64,000 nucleotides of DNA from CAZMNY01 sp964567745 (GTDB taxonomy: Bacteria; Planctomycetota; Planctomycetia; Pirellulales; Pirellulaceae), in NCBI GenBank assembly GCA_964567745.1, contig CAZMNY010000008.1, forward strand, positions 183,533 through 247,532, in the 5' to 3' direction. Positions 52,049 to 61,978 of the stretch are shown here, piece after piece. Position numbers and translations under genes: made by a program. The notes beneath the pieces were generated by a model. It searched no databases. It saw nothing but the letters and a program-made list of their open reading frames with translations, and was not told the DNA's origin. How positions within the stretch are numbered: the stretch's first letter is position 1; each line of letters begins with the position of its first letter.

Positions 52049-53179
52049 ATGGAGTATTCCCAACCGAAGTCGGCGTATGTGCATGTGCCGTTTTGCCGGC
52101 ATCGGTGCGGCTACTGCAACTTTTCGGTCGTCGCCGGTCGCGACGACTTGATCGACGACTACCTTGCCGCAATGCAGGCCGAACTGTCGCTGCTAGGCGC
52201 GCCGCGAACTGTTGCCACCATATTTCTCGGCGGCGGCACTCCGACTCATCTCGATTCATATTCGCTCGCTCGCTTGCTCGACATGATCGGAGAATGGTTG
52301 CCGCTTTCATCGGGTGGCGAGTACAGTTGCGAGGCCAATCCCGAGGACATCAGCTCGGAATGCATCCGGCCTCTAGCCGACGCCGGCGTCAATCGAATCA
52401 GCCTTGGCGTGCAGTCGTTTCAGGCGAAGAAACTTCGCGTGCTCGAGCGGGCGCACGACGCCAAAATCGCGGCGCGAGCGATTCAAGTTTGCCGCGACCA
52501 CGGCATGGATGTCTCGATTGATTTGATCTTCGGTGCGCCGGGCGAATCGCTGGATGCATGGCGAGCTGATTTGGAAAGTGCATTGGCGGTTGAGCCCGAT
52601 CACATCTCGACGTATGGGCTCACTTTCGAACGCGGCGCAGCGTTTTGGGCCAAGAGAAATCGCGGCGAATTGCACGACGTCGGCGACGACGTTGAGGCGA
52701 GGATGTACGAGTTGGCCATTGACCGGCTGACCGACAGCGCGTTTGAGCACTACGAGGTGTCCAATTTCGCTCGAACTGGCAAACGTTGTCGGCACAACGA
52801 AACGTATTGGTTGGGCGAATCTTATTTCGCCGCTGGGCCGGGGGCTTCGCGATTCGTCGACGGCCGCCGAGAAACAAATCATCGAAGCACGACGACCTAC
52901 ATTCGTCGCTTGCGTGACGGTCAGTCGCCGGTTCAAGAAGTCGACGACATCCCGCTGGAGGCCCGTATTCGCGAACGATTTGTTTTCGCGATGCGGATGT
53001 TGGACGGCGTGAATTGCCGTGAATTCCAGGCGACCACAGGAGTCGATCCGCGAGCAATGATTGGCGAGCAGCTCGAACGTTACGTGTCGCTCGAACTACT
53101 TGAGTTCCAAGCGGACACGATCCGGCTTACACGCAAAGGCCTGATGGTGAGCGACTCGATTTGGGCCGATTTGCTCTAA
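52049..53179 (+). CDS. hemW: radical SAM heme chaperone HemW
   Basis: A 376-residue radical SAM protein with FCRHRCGYC (Cys16, Cys20, Cys23), the SAM-binding FLGGGTPTHL, SLGVQSF and DLIFGAPGES, and CRHNETYW, the HNxxYW element that separates HemW from coproporphyrinogen dehydrogenase HemN. It binds heme and hands it to respiratory enzymes. It was long annotated as oxygen-independent coproporphyrinogen oxidase. The gene converges with the 1354-residue protein, with the stops overlapping by four bases. Confidence 0.9.
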   Translation: MEYSQPKSAYVHVPFCRHRCGYCNFSVVAGRDDLIDDYLAAMQAELSLLGAPRTVATIFLGGGTPTHLDSYSLARLLDMIGEWLPLSSGGEYSCEANPEDISSECIRPLADAGVNRISLGVQSFQAKKLRVLERAHDAKIAARAIQVCRDHGMDVSIDLIFGAPGESLDAWRADLESALAVEPDHISTYGLTFERGAAFWAKRNRGELHDVGDDVEARMYELAIDRLTDSAFEHYEVSNFARTGKRCRHNETYWLGESYFAAGPGASRFVDGRRETNHRSTTTYIRRLRDGQSPVQEVDDIPLEARIRERFVFAMRMLDGVNCREFQATTGVDPRAMIGEQLERYVSLELLEFQADTIRLTRKGLMVSDSIWADLL

Positions 53180-56100
53180 CTGTCTTTCGGCTCGTCGACG
53201 CTATCGTCGTCGTCATCGTCCTCTTCATCATCGAACTCATCGAAGTCGAGGCTCTCAATTTCGGCTTCGTCAAGTTCCGCGATGATCTCATCGAGCGCGA
53301 CTTCTTCGTCGTCGGTAATGCGAGTGATATCGTTTAATTCGCAGGCGGCGTCCAACTGTTCTCTGGCCGTCGCGACGGCCAGGTCGACTCGAGGGAAGCC
53401 AGCTAGTTCCGCGATATCCTCGGCGGCCAATTGAGTCGGACGCGTCGCCGATTCAACTTCTTCCTCGAGGGCGATGAGCCAGGGCGGGGCGTCGAGCCCA
53501 ACTCCGGTTGGCTCGGTCACCAGCGAGTCGGCTTCGCGTTCAAGTCGATCAAAACTTGGAGTCGGTCCGCCGCTGCGCAGCTCAGCGATCGCCGCTGGAA
53601 CGAGTGCCCGCATGGAGTCGATTTGAAGCGGTTTGACGAATCGCTCCGCCAAGCGATCCGCGATGGTCGGCATTTTCATCGCGTATTGCTTCTGCAGCAC
53701 GGCCAACCGCTCGAGGTGCAATTTCGATTCGTCACACACACGTTCGGTCAGCGCTTCGCGCCAATCGGCGGCGGCTTCCTTGTTGCCTTGTCGAACCAGG
53801 ACATCATGGGCCCAAACAACGGGTCGCAGGTTCCAGGCGATGCGATCGTATTTCATTCTCAGACGGAGAAAATCGAGCAGCGAGTAGAGCAATTCGCCCC
53901 GGTCGGACTGGGTCGTTGTGCTGTTGTAGTCGCGGTACTCGCCGTAATTCTCGATAATGGCTTCGAGCACCAGCGTCAGCGAATCACCGACTCGCCCCAA
54001 GGGTATCTTGTCCTCGTCCAAATCGGCGAGCAATTTTGTCGGCTCGTCGTCGGCGCCAAATTGAGCGACCTGCGAAATCCACTCCTCGACGCCTTGATGC
54101 AGAATCGCGCGGATGTTGCCAAGGTTGAGGAACCGCTGAGTGAACAATTCTTCGCCGTAGGACTTGATGAATTGAACCAAGCGTTCCCACTGCCTGTCGC
54201 CCGCCGCTTTCTCGAGCACCGACAATCTCAGCGTGCGACTGTGTGCGAGCCAGCAGACCAAGAGCGATTCTGTCAGTCGCTCCAGCAGCTCGATCAGCAC
54301 GGTCTTGCCATCGGCTTCCCCGCTCAGATCGCAGTTGGCCAAAGCGGTAACGAGTGAACGGTATCCGGCCGAAAAGAGTTCGTCGAATTCAGTAACGGCA
54401 CCCGACCCAACCGAGACGTCGCGCTCCATTTGTCGCGCCGTCTCAAGCAGCTCGCACGTCGCGTTGATAAGGCCGCATCGGGGAAGCCAGATCAGCAAGT
54501 CATAGATGATCTGTTGCCGCATTCGAGCCGTGACAATCAGGCTTGGGTCGCCCCCTTTCGAGAGCGGTACGTAGAGCAATGGCCGTTCACTCAGGGTGTC
54601 GAATAAGTTCTGCATTTCGTCGATGACGACATCCGTGCGCCGGCGAAAGATTGCGGAGCAGATGCGAACAGCCGAGAGCATCTCGCCGTTTAGGTCGTCA
54701 AGTTCCGGTATGCCGCAGATGTCGACATCCATTGCCGCCGACGCCAACAGACGCGCGGCGTCGAGCGTTTCGACACAGGTTCCGATGATCCGGTCGATAA
54801 GTGATTCTTTGGTCAACCGCCGCCGGTCGTACTCCAGCATCGCCTCATGATCAACATTGCTGAACGGGATCGGATGCGAGCGAACGTCATCCATCAGAGC
54901 CAGCAAATCGTGACGGTTTTTGACCGACTGCCTGACCCAACGCATGAGCGTATCACGCGTCTCGTCTTCTGGCTGATCCTGCCATGCGCCTCGGACCGCA
55001 ACGTTCTTCCAAAGTCGAGCGACGTTGCCGAGAAAAGCCAGGCGTTGCGAAAGCCGAATCGCTTCGCGAGAGAACTCGTCGTCGTTGTCGCCAAACTCAA
55101 AGACGCTGCTCTCCTCGCCGTCGTTGGTGCTGTCTTTGAAGATGACATTCTCGTACGCCGCGTCGTAAACATTCTCTTCAGAATCGTCTTCGTCGGCGTT
55201 TCCTTCAAACAGTGCGTCCGCGTCCTTGGCCGCTCGACCTCGAGACAATTCAAACGACGGCGCCACCCAATACTCTTCGGCATTGGCTTCGAGATAGTCG
55301 AAGAACTTCTTCAGCATCGGCCAGCGACCGGCGATAACCTGCGGCTCCTCGTTGCGAAGGAGTTGTTCGATCCAAGTCTCACTCAACTCGTGAAACGAGC
55401 ACTCGCCCTGTTCCAAGGGGATGCGGTCCGCTTGGCCAAGCCAGTGATTGAGCAGAGCCATCGAGGAGACAAAATCGCCTCGCTGCAGCAAGGCATCGAC
55501 AACCAACACATATCCCTTGGGCGAATCGAACAGCTCGGCATGCGGCGCCCAGAATCCGACATTGCCTGTTTCCGCGCCGCCCTTGTGCCACAAGTTCAAG
55601 GCGTCGGCGACGTGTTTGGCCGAATGGTAAACCGCCTGCGGGTCGGGGCAGTCGACGCTCTCGACTTCATGGGCTGCGAACTTTCTCCACCAATCCGAAA
55701 AGTCGCGAAATTCATGGTCGATTCGCTGCCGAAGTTCGACATTGTCGACTGCCGCCGCGTCGCTCCAGATTCGCGAATACAAAGCCATTGTCTGCTCGAT
55801 CACACCGACTAAATCGTCGACTCGGTGATCGTGGATGCTGTTTTCCATCGCGGGAAACAGGCTGAAGTGCGCGTCGAAACCCAAAATATTCCACGGGTCG
55901 ACGACCGCCCCGCAGTCGATGCCGCGACGCAGTAGGTCGAGCACCTGCATGGGCAGCTTGCTCGCTGATTCGAGGTCGCCGTCGTCCAACAGTCGGTTGG
56001 CTGTCGTCAACAAGCAATCCAAGTCGCAGTGCACTCGAGCGCTCGCGACCGAGACAATCTTGGCTTGACGATCGGCGGCGTCGAGAAAGCCCATCCGCGC

Positions 56101-57240
56101 GTAAAGCTTCGCAAGATGCACGTGCTCGAGCTGCGTCGCCCGACTGCGAGCCAGTTCGGCGTTCAAGTGCTGTCGGGCGCCGCCAAACGGCTGATGGAAT
56201 GTTTCGGCCTCGTCGCTAAGTCGCTTAGCGTGGTCGCCTTTCATGCTCGCAATCAAGCGACGATAGAACTCGTCGCGCATGTAGGCGACCGGCGGGAGCA
56301 GGTGGCCCAATGTCATTGTCGACTCGAACGCTCCCGGGCCCTGACCGCAGACGGCCGACGACATCAGCATGGTTCCGGCCAGCACCGAGGCGGCTTCGAA
56401 CAGCAACTCGTCTCGCGGCGCAAAGTCCTCATCCAATCGACACATCAATGCGTCTAGTGTTACTTGCTGGACGATGAACCGGCGATAACGCCCGCTGTTG
56501 TCGATCAGGTGCGGGTCCCACATGCCGAAGTGATGGTTGGGACGCTTATTGGCTGGATGGTCAAAATCGTAGGCTCGCGGATCGATCGCGATTTCGTCCA
56601 CCAAGCTCATGTCGAAGCAGGCCGTTCGTAGCAGATTAGGCGCCGTTTGCTTCAACAGCGTGATTGCCAGATCGAGCACTTCGCGGACGGGACCCGATTC
56701 GATACCGGCGTCGCGAACATAAATCGGTATCGGCCGCACCCACTCGTGCGGATAGGGCTCAATCCTTTGCGATTCAAGAGCGGCAACCGGTCGATAGCCG
56801 ACAAAGTCATTTAGCTGCGCGATGGCTCCTTCCGTGATTCGCTGGGTTTCGTTCCAGGGGAGGTCGTGAGCCAGGACGGCTTCCATCGCTCGGCCCACAA
56901 AAAATGGCCGGAACAATTCATCGTCATCCAAATGCAGCAACAGCTCGCGATGAAACTCACGATAACCGTCAAACAGATGGTCCCACAGAATCCGCAGGGC
57001 GCCATCCGCCTGTTCGGCGTCGGCGAAGGCTTTCGATTGCGCGGCCAATTCGCCGAGTCGTCGTCGCAGCGAGGCGCCGAGGGTGGCGCAAAACGGCAGG
57101 CCCTCTTGTCGGCAGAGTGCGCCGAGATGATCTAGGCTGCGAAGCGTTTGCGGATCTTGGGCACCGTGTGAGTAGTTCAGGTAACCAAGGACTTGCTCCA
57201 AAGCTTCATCAGCATCGGAGCCAAGTATTGGCTCTGGCAT
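53176..57240 (-). CDS. 1354-residue protein of unknown function
   Basis: A very long cytoplasmic protein without signal peptide or membrane helices, helical throughout and without known motifs. The composition is acidic; two acidic low-complexity stretches interrupt it (DADALFEGNADEDDSEENVY near 710-730, and DEFDDEEDDDDDDSVDEP at the end). The helical blocks with recurring Leu/Ala/Trp could be a repeat scaffold (TPR/HEAT-like). I recall similar giant proteins only in planctomycetes. The ATG at 57240 has GGGAG seven bases upstream and fits better than the Cys/Arg-rich extension before it. The stop overlaps hemW. Confidence 0.7.
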   Translation of the reverse strand: MPEPILGSDADEALEQVLGYLNYSHGAQDPQTLRSLDHLGALCRQEGLPFCATLGASLRRRLGELAAQSKAFADAEQADGALRILWDHLFDGYREFHRELLLHLDDDELFRPFFVGRAMEAVLAHDLPWNETQRITEGAIAQLNDFVGYRPVAALESQRIEPYPHEWVRPIPIYVRDAGIESGPVREVLDLAITLLKQTAPNLLRTACFDMSLVDEIAIDPRAYDFDHPANKRPNHHFGMWDPHLIDNSGRYRRFIVQQVTLDALMCRLDEDFAPRDELLFEAASVLAGTMLMSSAVCGQGPGAFESTMTLGHLLPPVAYMRDEFYRRLIASMKGDHAKRLSDEAETFHQPFGGARQHLNAELARSRATQLEHVHLAKLYARMGFLDAADRQAKIVSVASARVHCDLDCLLTTANRLLDDGDLESASKLPMQVLDLLRRGIDCGAVVDPWNILGFDAHFSLFPAMENSIHDHRVDDLVGVIEQTMALYSRIWSDAAAVDNVELRQRIDHEFRDFSDWWRKFAAHEVESVDCPDPQAVYHSAKHVADALNLWHKGGAETGNVGFWAPHAELFDSPKGYVLVVDALLQRGDFVSSMALLNHWLGQADRIPLEQGECSFHELSETWIEQLLRNEEPQVIAGRWPMLKKFFDYLEANAEEYWVAPSFELSRGRAAKDADALFEGNADEDDSEENVYDAAYENVIFKDSTNDGEESSVFEFGDNDDEFSREAIRLSQRLAFLGNVARLWKNVAVRGAWQDQPEDETRDTLMRWVRQSVKNRHDLLALMDDVRSHPIPFSNVDHEAMLEYDRRRLTKESLIDRIIGTCVETLDAARLLASAAMDVDICGIPELDDLNGEMLSAVRICSAIFRRRTDVVIDEMQNLFDTLSERPLLYVPLSKGGDPSLIVTARMRQQIIYDLLIWLPRCGLINATCELLETARQMERDVSVGSGAVTEFDELFSAGYRSLVTALANCDLSGEADGKTVLIELLERLTESLLVCWLAHSRTLRLSVLEKAAGDRQWERLVQFIKSYGEELFTQRFLNLGNIRAILHQGVEEWISQVAQFGADDEPTKLLADLDEDKIPLGRVGDSLTLVLEAIIENYGEYRDYNSTTTQSDRGELLYSLLDFLRLRMKYDRIAWNLRPVVWAHDVLVRQGNKEAAADWREALTERVCDESKLHLERLAVLQKQYAMKMPTIADRLAERFVKPLQIDSMRALVPAAIAELRSGGPTPSFDRLEREADSLVTEPTGVGLDAPPWLIALEEEVESATRPTQLAAEDIAELAGFPRVDLAVATAREQLDAACELNDITRITDDEEVALDEIIAELDEAEIESLDFDEFDDEEDDDDDDSVDEPKDS

Positions 57241-57624
57241 ATCGTCGCTCCCAAACCGAACTCGGCCAGAACATCGGCGTCGCCTCCGACAACCCAATCT
57301 GCTCCCAACGTTTCCAGCCAAAACGCTCGTGCTGAGGACAATAAAACGGCTGCCCTGCCACGAAAACAGCATTGAGGGTAGGGGCTAACTAGCGAATGCA
57401 AAAGGGGGCCCCTCCAACAGGGTGGTCGCTCCGATCCGCAGATTTGCGGCCTGTTGTCGGGACGCCAGCCTCATTTCCTGCTTTGGCCAACCGGCAGTGA
57501 GGTTGATCCTGAAGAAATAGCTTCGTTTCGCCGCCTTTTTAACTATCATGGAATTACACGTGCTTCTTGCGCGCCCGTGCGGGCTTCGAGCTGGATGACA
57601 CAGAATTTCAACTTCCACGGATCC
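57241..57624. other. divergent region between the giant gene and the propeller gene
   Basis: It must hold promoters for both genes. The frames that run through it are non-conserved extensions of the flanking genes. No promoter or operator is clear. Confidence 0.4.
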
Positions 57625-59061
57625 ATGAATATGCATCTCCGCATTGCGATTGCAGTATTTCTCGCGTCGTCGATGGCTTCCCCTTTGTTCGCGCAGCTTC
57701 GCGGCACTGGGCTCGTTTCCGAGACACAAGCCAAACGCAATGGTCTCGAAAGGGTCTGGTTTAGCCAAATTCAGTTGGACCCGGGCCGAAGCCGCGTGGT
57801 CGGATTGATGCTGCATGTCAGCTCAACCCATGCGATGACGACCTACGAGATAAATCACAAGGGAGGAAGGGTCCGATTCGCCTCCAATCAATTTGATTAC
57901 TTGGGGCGAGAGATAGGCGACGCCGGTGCAAAAGAACTAGCTGAACGCAAAGTCCTACTGCTTAAGGCCGCGGGGCTTGAGCCTAAATTAGAGCGTCGAG
58001 TGCGGCCGGAAATCACGTTGTACGGTTCCAGCGATCGCGGCATGATTCACGCGATTGATGGCGAGACAGGAAGAACGAAATGGAAAGCCGTGATCGGCAA
58101 TCCACACCACCCGACCCTGACTCCGTCCGCCAACGACCGCTACGTTGCGGCAGTCAACGGATCGAATCTCTTCTTGCTCGACCGCACGACCGGCCGTCAA
58201 CTTTGGCGACGCAAAGTCGTCAGCGCCCCCGGCGCTGGACCGGCTCTGTCCGAAGAAATGGCGTTTGTGCCGATGGTCAATGGCAAGATGGAGTCGTTCG
58301 TTCTCAGTAACTTCAAACGCCCGACCGGCGTATATCAGGCGATCGGACGCGCGCTCGTTAGGCCGATTCTTACGCCCCGAAGCGTGGCCTGGCCCACCGA
58401 TCGAGGCCACCTCTATGTCGCGCCCTCGGACAAAAAAGGAATCCGCTACCGAATCGAAGCTCGCAACACGATTTCCGCCGAGGCTTCCTTTCAAGCCCCA
58501 TTTACGCTTTTTACAGCCTCGGTTGACGGATATGTCTACTCGATTCACGAGGTGAGCGGGCGACTCAATTGGAGCTACTCCATTGGCGAACCGATCAGCA
58601 ACTCGCCTGTCCCGCTCGGCAAGAATTTGATCGTCGTCACAGACAACAATCGCATGTACGCAATGGCGGCCGAGTCGGGCGAACCGGTTTGGATGACCGA
58701 GCAGATCAAAGGTTATATCTCGGCTTCACAAGACCGAATCTACGCCATCAACGAGCTTGGCCGGCTGACGATCCTCAACCGCCAATCGGGCGCGATCATC
58801 GCGACGCTGCCGACCGAAGAACTCGACTTGCTGTTCCTCAACAAGCAGACCGACCGAATCTACATCGGGACAAAACGCGGTCTGGTGCAATGCCTGCGAG
58901 AGCCCCGCAACGAATTTCCGTTGCTGCATCAAGACGAGGCGGCCAAGGCGGACGAAGCCGCCAAGCCAAAGGCTCCCGATGCGGTCAAAGACGGCGAGAA
59001 CCCGTTTGGTGCCGAACCTAAAAAGGACGACAAAAAGGGCGACAACCCCTTCGGCCTTTAG
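57625..59061 (+). CDS. exported PQQ-type beta-propeller protein
   Basis: A 478-residue protein with a signal peptide (MNMHLRIAIAVFLASSMASP). The mature part is a beta-propeller of PQQ-like (BamB-type) repeats: GMIHAIDGETGRTKWKAVIG, NLFLLDRTTGRQLWRRKV, YVYSIHEVSGRLNWSYSIGE, RMYAMAAESGEPVWMTEQIK and RLTILNRQSGAIIATL. The Lys/Ala/Asp-rich tail resembles that of the IRE-type protein but is shorter. No quinoprotein active-site residues are obvious, so it may be a structural or scaffold protein of the cell envelope. Confidence 0.78.
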   Translation: MNMHLRIAIAVFLASSMASPLFAQLRGTGLVSETQAKRNGLERVWFSQIQLDPGRSRVVGLMLHVSSTHAMTTYEINHKGGRVRFASNQFDYLGREIGDAGAKELAERKVLLLKAAGLEPKLERRVRPEITLYGSSDRGMIHAIDGETGRTKWKAVIGNPHHPTLTPSANDRYVAAVNGSNLFLLDRTTGRQLWRRKVVSAPGAGPALSEEMAFVPMVNGKMESFVLSNFKRPTGVYQAIGRALVRPILTPRSVAWPTDRGHLYVAPSDKKGIRYRIEARNTISAEASFQAPFTLFTASVDGYVYSIHEVSGRLNWSYSIGEPISNSPVPLGKNLIVVTDNNRMYAMAAESGEPVWMTEQIKGYISASQDRIYAINELGRLTILNRQSGAIIATLPTEELDLLFLNKQTDRIYIGTKRGLVQCLREPRNEFPLLHQDEAAKADEAAKPKAPDAVKDGENPFGAEPKKDDKKGDNPFGL

Positions 59062-59389
59062 TGCTAAGAATGCCATCAAGAAGGCACGTCTGGATTTCAG
59101 CAACATCGCCTGGCCGATGCGAGTGAATGGTGAGCCACATTTGAATGCCAACCGAGCCCCAATGCTACGAAGGAGTAGTGGAGGGCCCAGTTCTCGCCCG
59201 AAAGGCGGCAGGCGATGCGCTGGCAATGCGATTCTCTCGGAGTTGTTATCGTCGTGATGGTGTGCGCGGGACCCCTTCTCGGCCAGATGACTCGATTCCC
59301 GAAGGCGGCGCTGCTCAGAGGGCAGTCGCTAAATGCGTAGTGTGGTGACGCAAGAGATAGGGCGAACACCCATTGGATCACCCAGCGAG
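59062..59389. other. intergenic region between convergent genes
   Basis: No gene, terminator hairpin or repeat that I can recognise is visible. Confidence 0.4.
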
Positions 59390-59806
59390 CTAACGCAATG
59401 ATGTAAGGGCGGACGAAGAAGCGAAGCTGACTTGAATTTGACCTGGACGGTCGAGTTGCGACGAGCCGCGCCCGTTGGGCTCAAGATGCTCTTTGCAGGA
59501 CGGGCAGTCGTCGAGATGGGCCGACATTCGGGCTTCCATTTCCTTGTCGAGCTGGCCAGCGACGAAATCGTCGTAGGTCTCGGCGCAGTCGCGACAGGTG
59601 ATTCCGCCACGAAGCCCAAAGTCTTGGGGCGATCCTGTCACTCCCTTGACGCCAAAATATCCGCCGACAACCAACACCAAGCCAAACGCTGCGCACATTG
59701 CCGCTCGACGGGCCGTCACCAGCCGCCTATTCGTCTTCAGCGCGGACGCGAGACCGACTAGCTCGCCTTCGGGGCAAGGAGTCCAGTTGGATTGGGAGTT
59801 CGCCAT
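59390..59806 (-). CDS. membrane protein with C-terminal zinc-finger (zf-HC2-like) domain
   Basis: A 138-residue protein with one membrane helix (about 34-56, ARRAAMCAAFGLVLVVGGYF), then a soluble part with CRDCAETYDDFVAGQLDKEM followed by EARMSAHLDDCPSCKEHL, the HxxxCxxC zinc-finger of anti-sigma factors. In the usual anti-sigma factor the zinc-finger lies before the helix; here it follows, so the topology is reversed or the role differs. No sigma factor gene is adjacent. Two exact 16-bp repeats abut the start codon. Confidence 0.65.
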   Translation of the reverse strand: MANSQSNWTPCPEGELVGLASALKTNRRLVTARRAAMCAAFGLVLVVGGYFGVKGVTGSPQDFGLRGGITCRDCAETYDDFVAGQLDKEMEARMSAHLDDCPSCKEHLEPNGRGSSQLDRPGQIQVSFASSSALTSLR

Positions 59807-59837
59807 AGGGGACCGTTCGCCTAGGGGACCGTTCGCC
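59806..59837. repeat. two exact 16-bp tandem repeats at the start of the zinc-finger gene
   Basis: taggggaccgttcgcc occurs twice in direct succession; its first T is the last base of the start codon of the minus-strand gene. On the minus strand this places two ggcgaacggtccccta units directly before the ATG. They may be a repressor site or a chance duplication. Confidence 0.8.
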
Positions 59838-59961
59838 TAATGTTAGATACTCTAGTTATCGTCATTTTGCGGTGTTACGTCTGTATGGTGCCGCACATTC
59901 GCTATTTTATGTAGTTTCTAGTTTCGGGATTCGCTCGATTTGGTGAAATCGGACGTGGAGC

Positions 59962-60699
59962 TCAGGTAAGTCGGACAGTTGAGGCCCCCTCAGTGTTCGG
60001 TAACGGCGGCGGATCGACATGCACGCTCGACGCCAGGTTGTCCAAGGACACCAAGGTCACTCGTCGCCGTCCAACCTGAATTAAGCCAGCCGCCTGCAAC
60101 TCGCCCAACACCACCGTCACGGTCTCTCGGGTGCTGCCGATTACGTTGGCCAAGTCTTGGTGCGATAGCTTGATGCCAAGTTCAATCCCGTCGGCTGTCT
60201 TCTTGCCGTACTGTTCCGATAACTCAAGCAGCAGGTGGACGAGTTTGTCTCGGTTGGAGAGAAACAGCAGGTTCTTGAGGCGTCGCTCGATGCGCTGCCG
60301 CCTCAGTCCGATCATCTTGGTGATGCCCATGGTGACGGCTGCCGATTTCTCGAGCACCGCCTGTAGCTCTTGCCCAGGGATTCGGACGACCGTTGTCTTT
60401 TCCACCGCCTCGGCGTATTCGTCTCGCTGACCTTCGCCGAAAATCACCAGTTCGCCAAACAGCTCGCCCGGCTCGATAAACGCCAGAATGGATTGTTTGC
60501 CGTCAGGTGTAAGGTGGCAGATTTTGGCTCGGCCTTTGACCAGCAAAAACACAGCCTGCGACGTTTCGGCGGGCAAGTAGATCGGGCTCTTTTTGGCGAA
60601 CGTCTTGGTCGTGCTCACCGACTCAAGCCGAGCTAACGTATCCTCTTGCAGTTGCTCGAAGACTCGGCAATTTTTCAAGAACCAAAGTTTTTCGGTCAT
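59962..60699 (-). CDS. Crp/Fnr-family transcription regulator
   Basis: A 245-residue protein: a cyclic-nucleotide-binding-like domain (about 10-130, with GRAKICHLTPDGKQSILAFIEPGELFGELVIF) and a C-terminal HTH (178-207, LSHQDLANVIGSTRETVTVV, the Crp signature TRETV). The ligand pocket has GELVIF where Crp has GE(L/M)(A/S); the Arg that binds cAMP phosphate is not clearly present, so the effector is unknown. There is no Cys set for an Fnr iron-sulfur cluster. It stands alone on the minus strand, upstream of and divergent from rpsB. The ATG at 60699 is preferred to a TTG three codons before. Confidence 0.88.
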   Translation of the reverse strand: MTEKLWFLKNCRVFEQLQEDTLARLESVSTTKTFAKKSPIYLPAETSQAVFLLVKGRAKICHLTPDGKQSILAFIEPGELFGELVIFGEGQRDEYAEAVEKTTVVRIPGQELQAVLEKSAAVTMGITKMIGLRRQRIERRLKNLLFLSNRDKLVHLLLELSEQYGKKTADGIELGIKLSHQDLANVIGSTRETVTVVLGELQAAGLIQVGRRRVTLVSLDNLASSVHVDPPPLPNTEGASTVRLT

Positions 60700-61186
60700 G
60701 ATCTGCAAATTCGCTAGTCGAAAACGGGACGCGGCATTTTAGGTGCCAGCGGCAAAAAGAAACTGCCAATTCGCCTACTGTTATCCTGTTCATGGCATCC
60801 TAACACGATTGGATCGCAATATCTCACTCGTCGGAAAAAGTGGAAGCGTCCATACCTGTGTTGGCCAACGCCTCGTTCACGCATGCAAGAAACGAGCGGC
60901 CTTGCCTCCGGCGTGGGAAACCTCTGGCAACCCCAGGCACCTAGATCGCCACAAAATTGGACGCCTTGTTTTGGACGCCTTGTTATTGTTTCCACCTCTT
61001 TCCGGCCCAATCGTTCCCAATTGACCTGGGCTCAAACGACTGATAGCATGGTCCGATTGGTTCTTGCTGCGGGGAGTAACCCGTGGTCTACAAACATCTT
61101 TTAAGCTGGAGCTTGGTAGGCGAAGGGCATAGGTCCTGTAGTCCTTTTGGGCTATCTGCCTCTACTCCAAAACCGGAGCAACATTT
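60700..61186. other. upstream region of rpsB-tsf
   Basis: It holds the candidate rpsB promoter and a leader of about 130 bases. A leader RNA for autoregulation by S2 would be expected here, but I cannot fold it convincingly. Confidence 0.5.
61021..61049 (+). promoter_or_regulatory. candidate promoter for rpsB-tsf
   Basis: TTGACC at 61021-61026, a 17-base spacer and TAGCAT at 61044-61049: five and four matches to the sigma-70 consensus at ideal spacing. A transcript would start near 61056 and carry a leader of about 130 bases. Confidence 0.5.
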
Positions 61187-61978
61187 GTGGCAAACGCGAT
61201 CGTAAAAGAGTTAATTGAAGCTGGCGTCCATTTCGGCCACCGTTCCAGTCGCTGGAACCCCAAGATGGCCCCATACATCTACGCCAGGAAAAGCCTGATT
61301 CACATCATCGACATCCGCGAGACCGTACGCGGATTGTTGCGAGCGAAAAAGTATCTGTCGCAAGTTGCCAGCGGCGGAAGTTTGGTGCTCTTTGTCGGCA
61401 CGAAGCGTCAAGCGGGCGGCGTCATTGAACGCGAAGCAACTCGCTGCAATATGCCTTTCGTCAGCGAGCGTTGGTTGGGCGGCGCGCTCACCAACTTCCG
61501 CACCGTTCGAAGCCGGCTCGGCCGTCTCGAAGAGCTCGAGCGGATTCGCAGCACAGACGAAATCGACGGCTACTCGAAGAAGATGCAGTCGTCGTTGAAT
61601 CGCGAGTACCGCAAGATGTATCGCAACCTCAACGGTTTGCGAGCCATGAACCGCTTGCCCGAATGCTTGGTGGTCGTCGATCCTCTCAAAGAGAAGAATG
61701 CGATTCAGGAGGCCAAGAAACTTGGAATCACGACGTTGGCGTTGATCGATACGGATTGCGATCCGGACAAAGTCGACCTGCCGATTCCGGGTAACGACGA
61801 TGGTATTCGTTCGATCGAAGTGATCATTCGTCATTTGGCCGACGCGATTGCCCAAGGCAACTCGAATGTCGAACAGATGCAAAAGGCGGACTCGCCAGCG
61901 GCTGCTCCGGCGGCCGACACGGGCGAAGCCAAAGATGCAACGCCTCCCGCCAGCGAAGGCGACGCGCCGCAAGCGTAG
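61187..61978 (+). CDS. rpsB: 30S ribosomal protein S2
   Basis: A 263-residue protein with the S2 signatures: LIEAGVHFGHRSSRWNPKMAPYI at the start, LFVGTKRQA, ERWLGGALTNFRTVRSR, and DTDCDPDKVDLPIPGNDD. It binds the 30S head. The start is GTG with CGGAG eight bases upstream; planctomycete-style use of GTG for a ribosomal protein. It is followed by tsf after 299 bases, the usual rpsB-tsf pair, with a 30-residue Ala/Asp/Glu-rich C-terminal tail. Confidence 0.95.
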   Translation: MANAIVKELIEAGVHFGHRSSRWNPKMAPYIYARKSLIHIIDIRETVRGLLRAKKYLSQVASGGSLVLFVGTKRQAGGVIEREATRCNMPFVSERWLGGALTNFRTVRSRLGRLEELERIRSTDEIDGYSKKMQSSLNREYRKMYRNLNGLRAMNRLPECLVVVDPLKEKNAIQEAKKLGITTLALIDTDCDPDKVDLPIPGNDDGIRSIEVIIRHLADAIAQGNSNVEQMQKADSPAAAPAADTGEAKDATPPASEGDAPQA

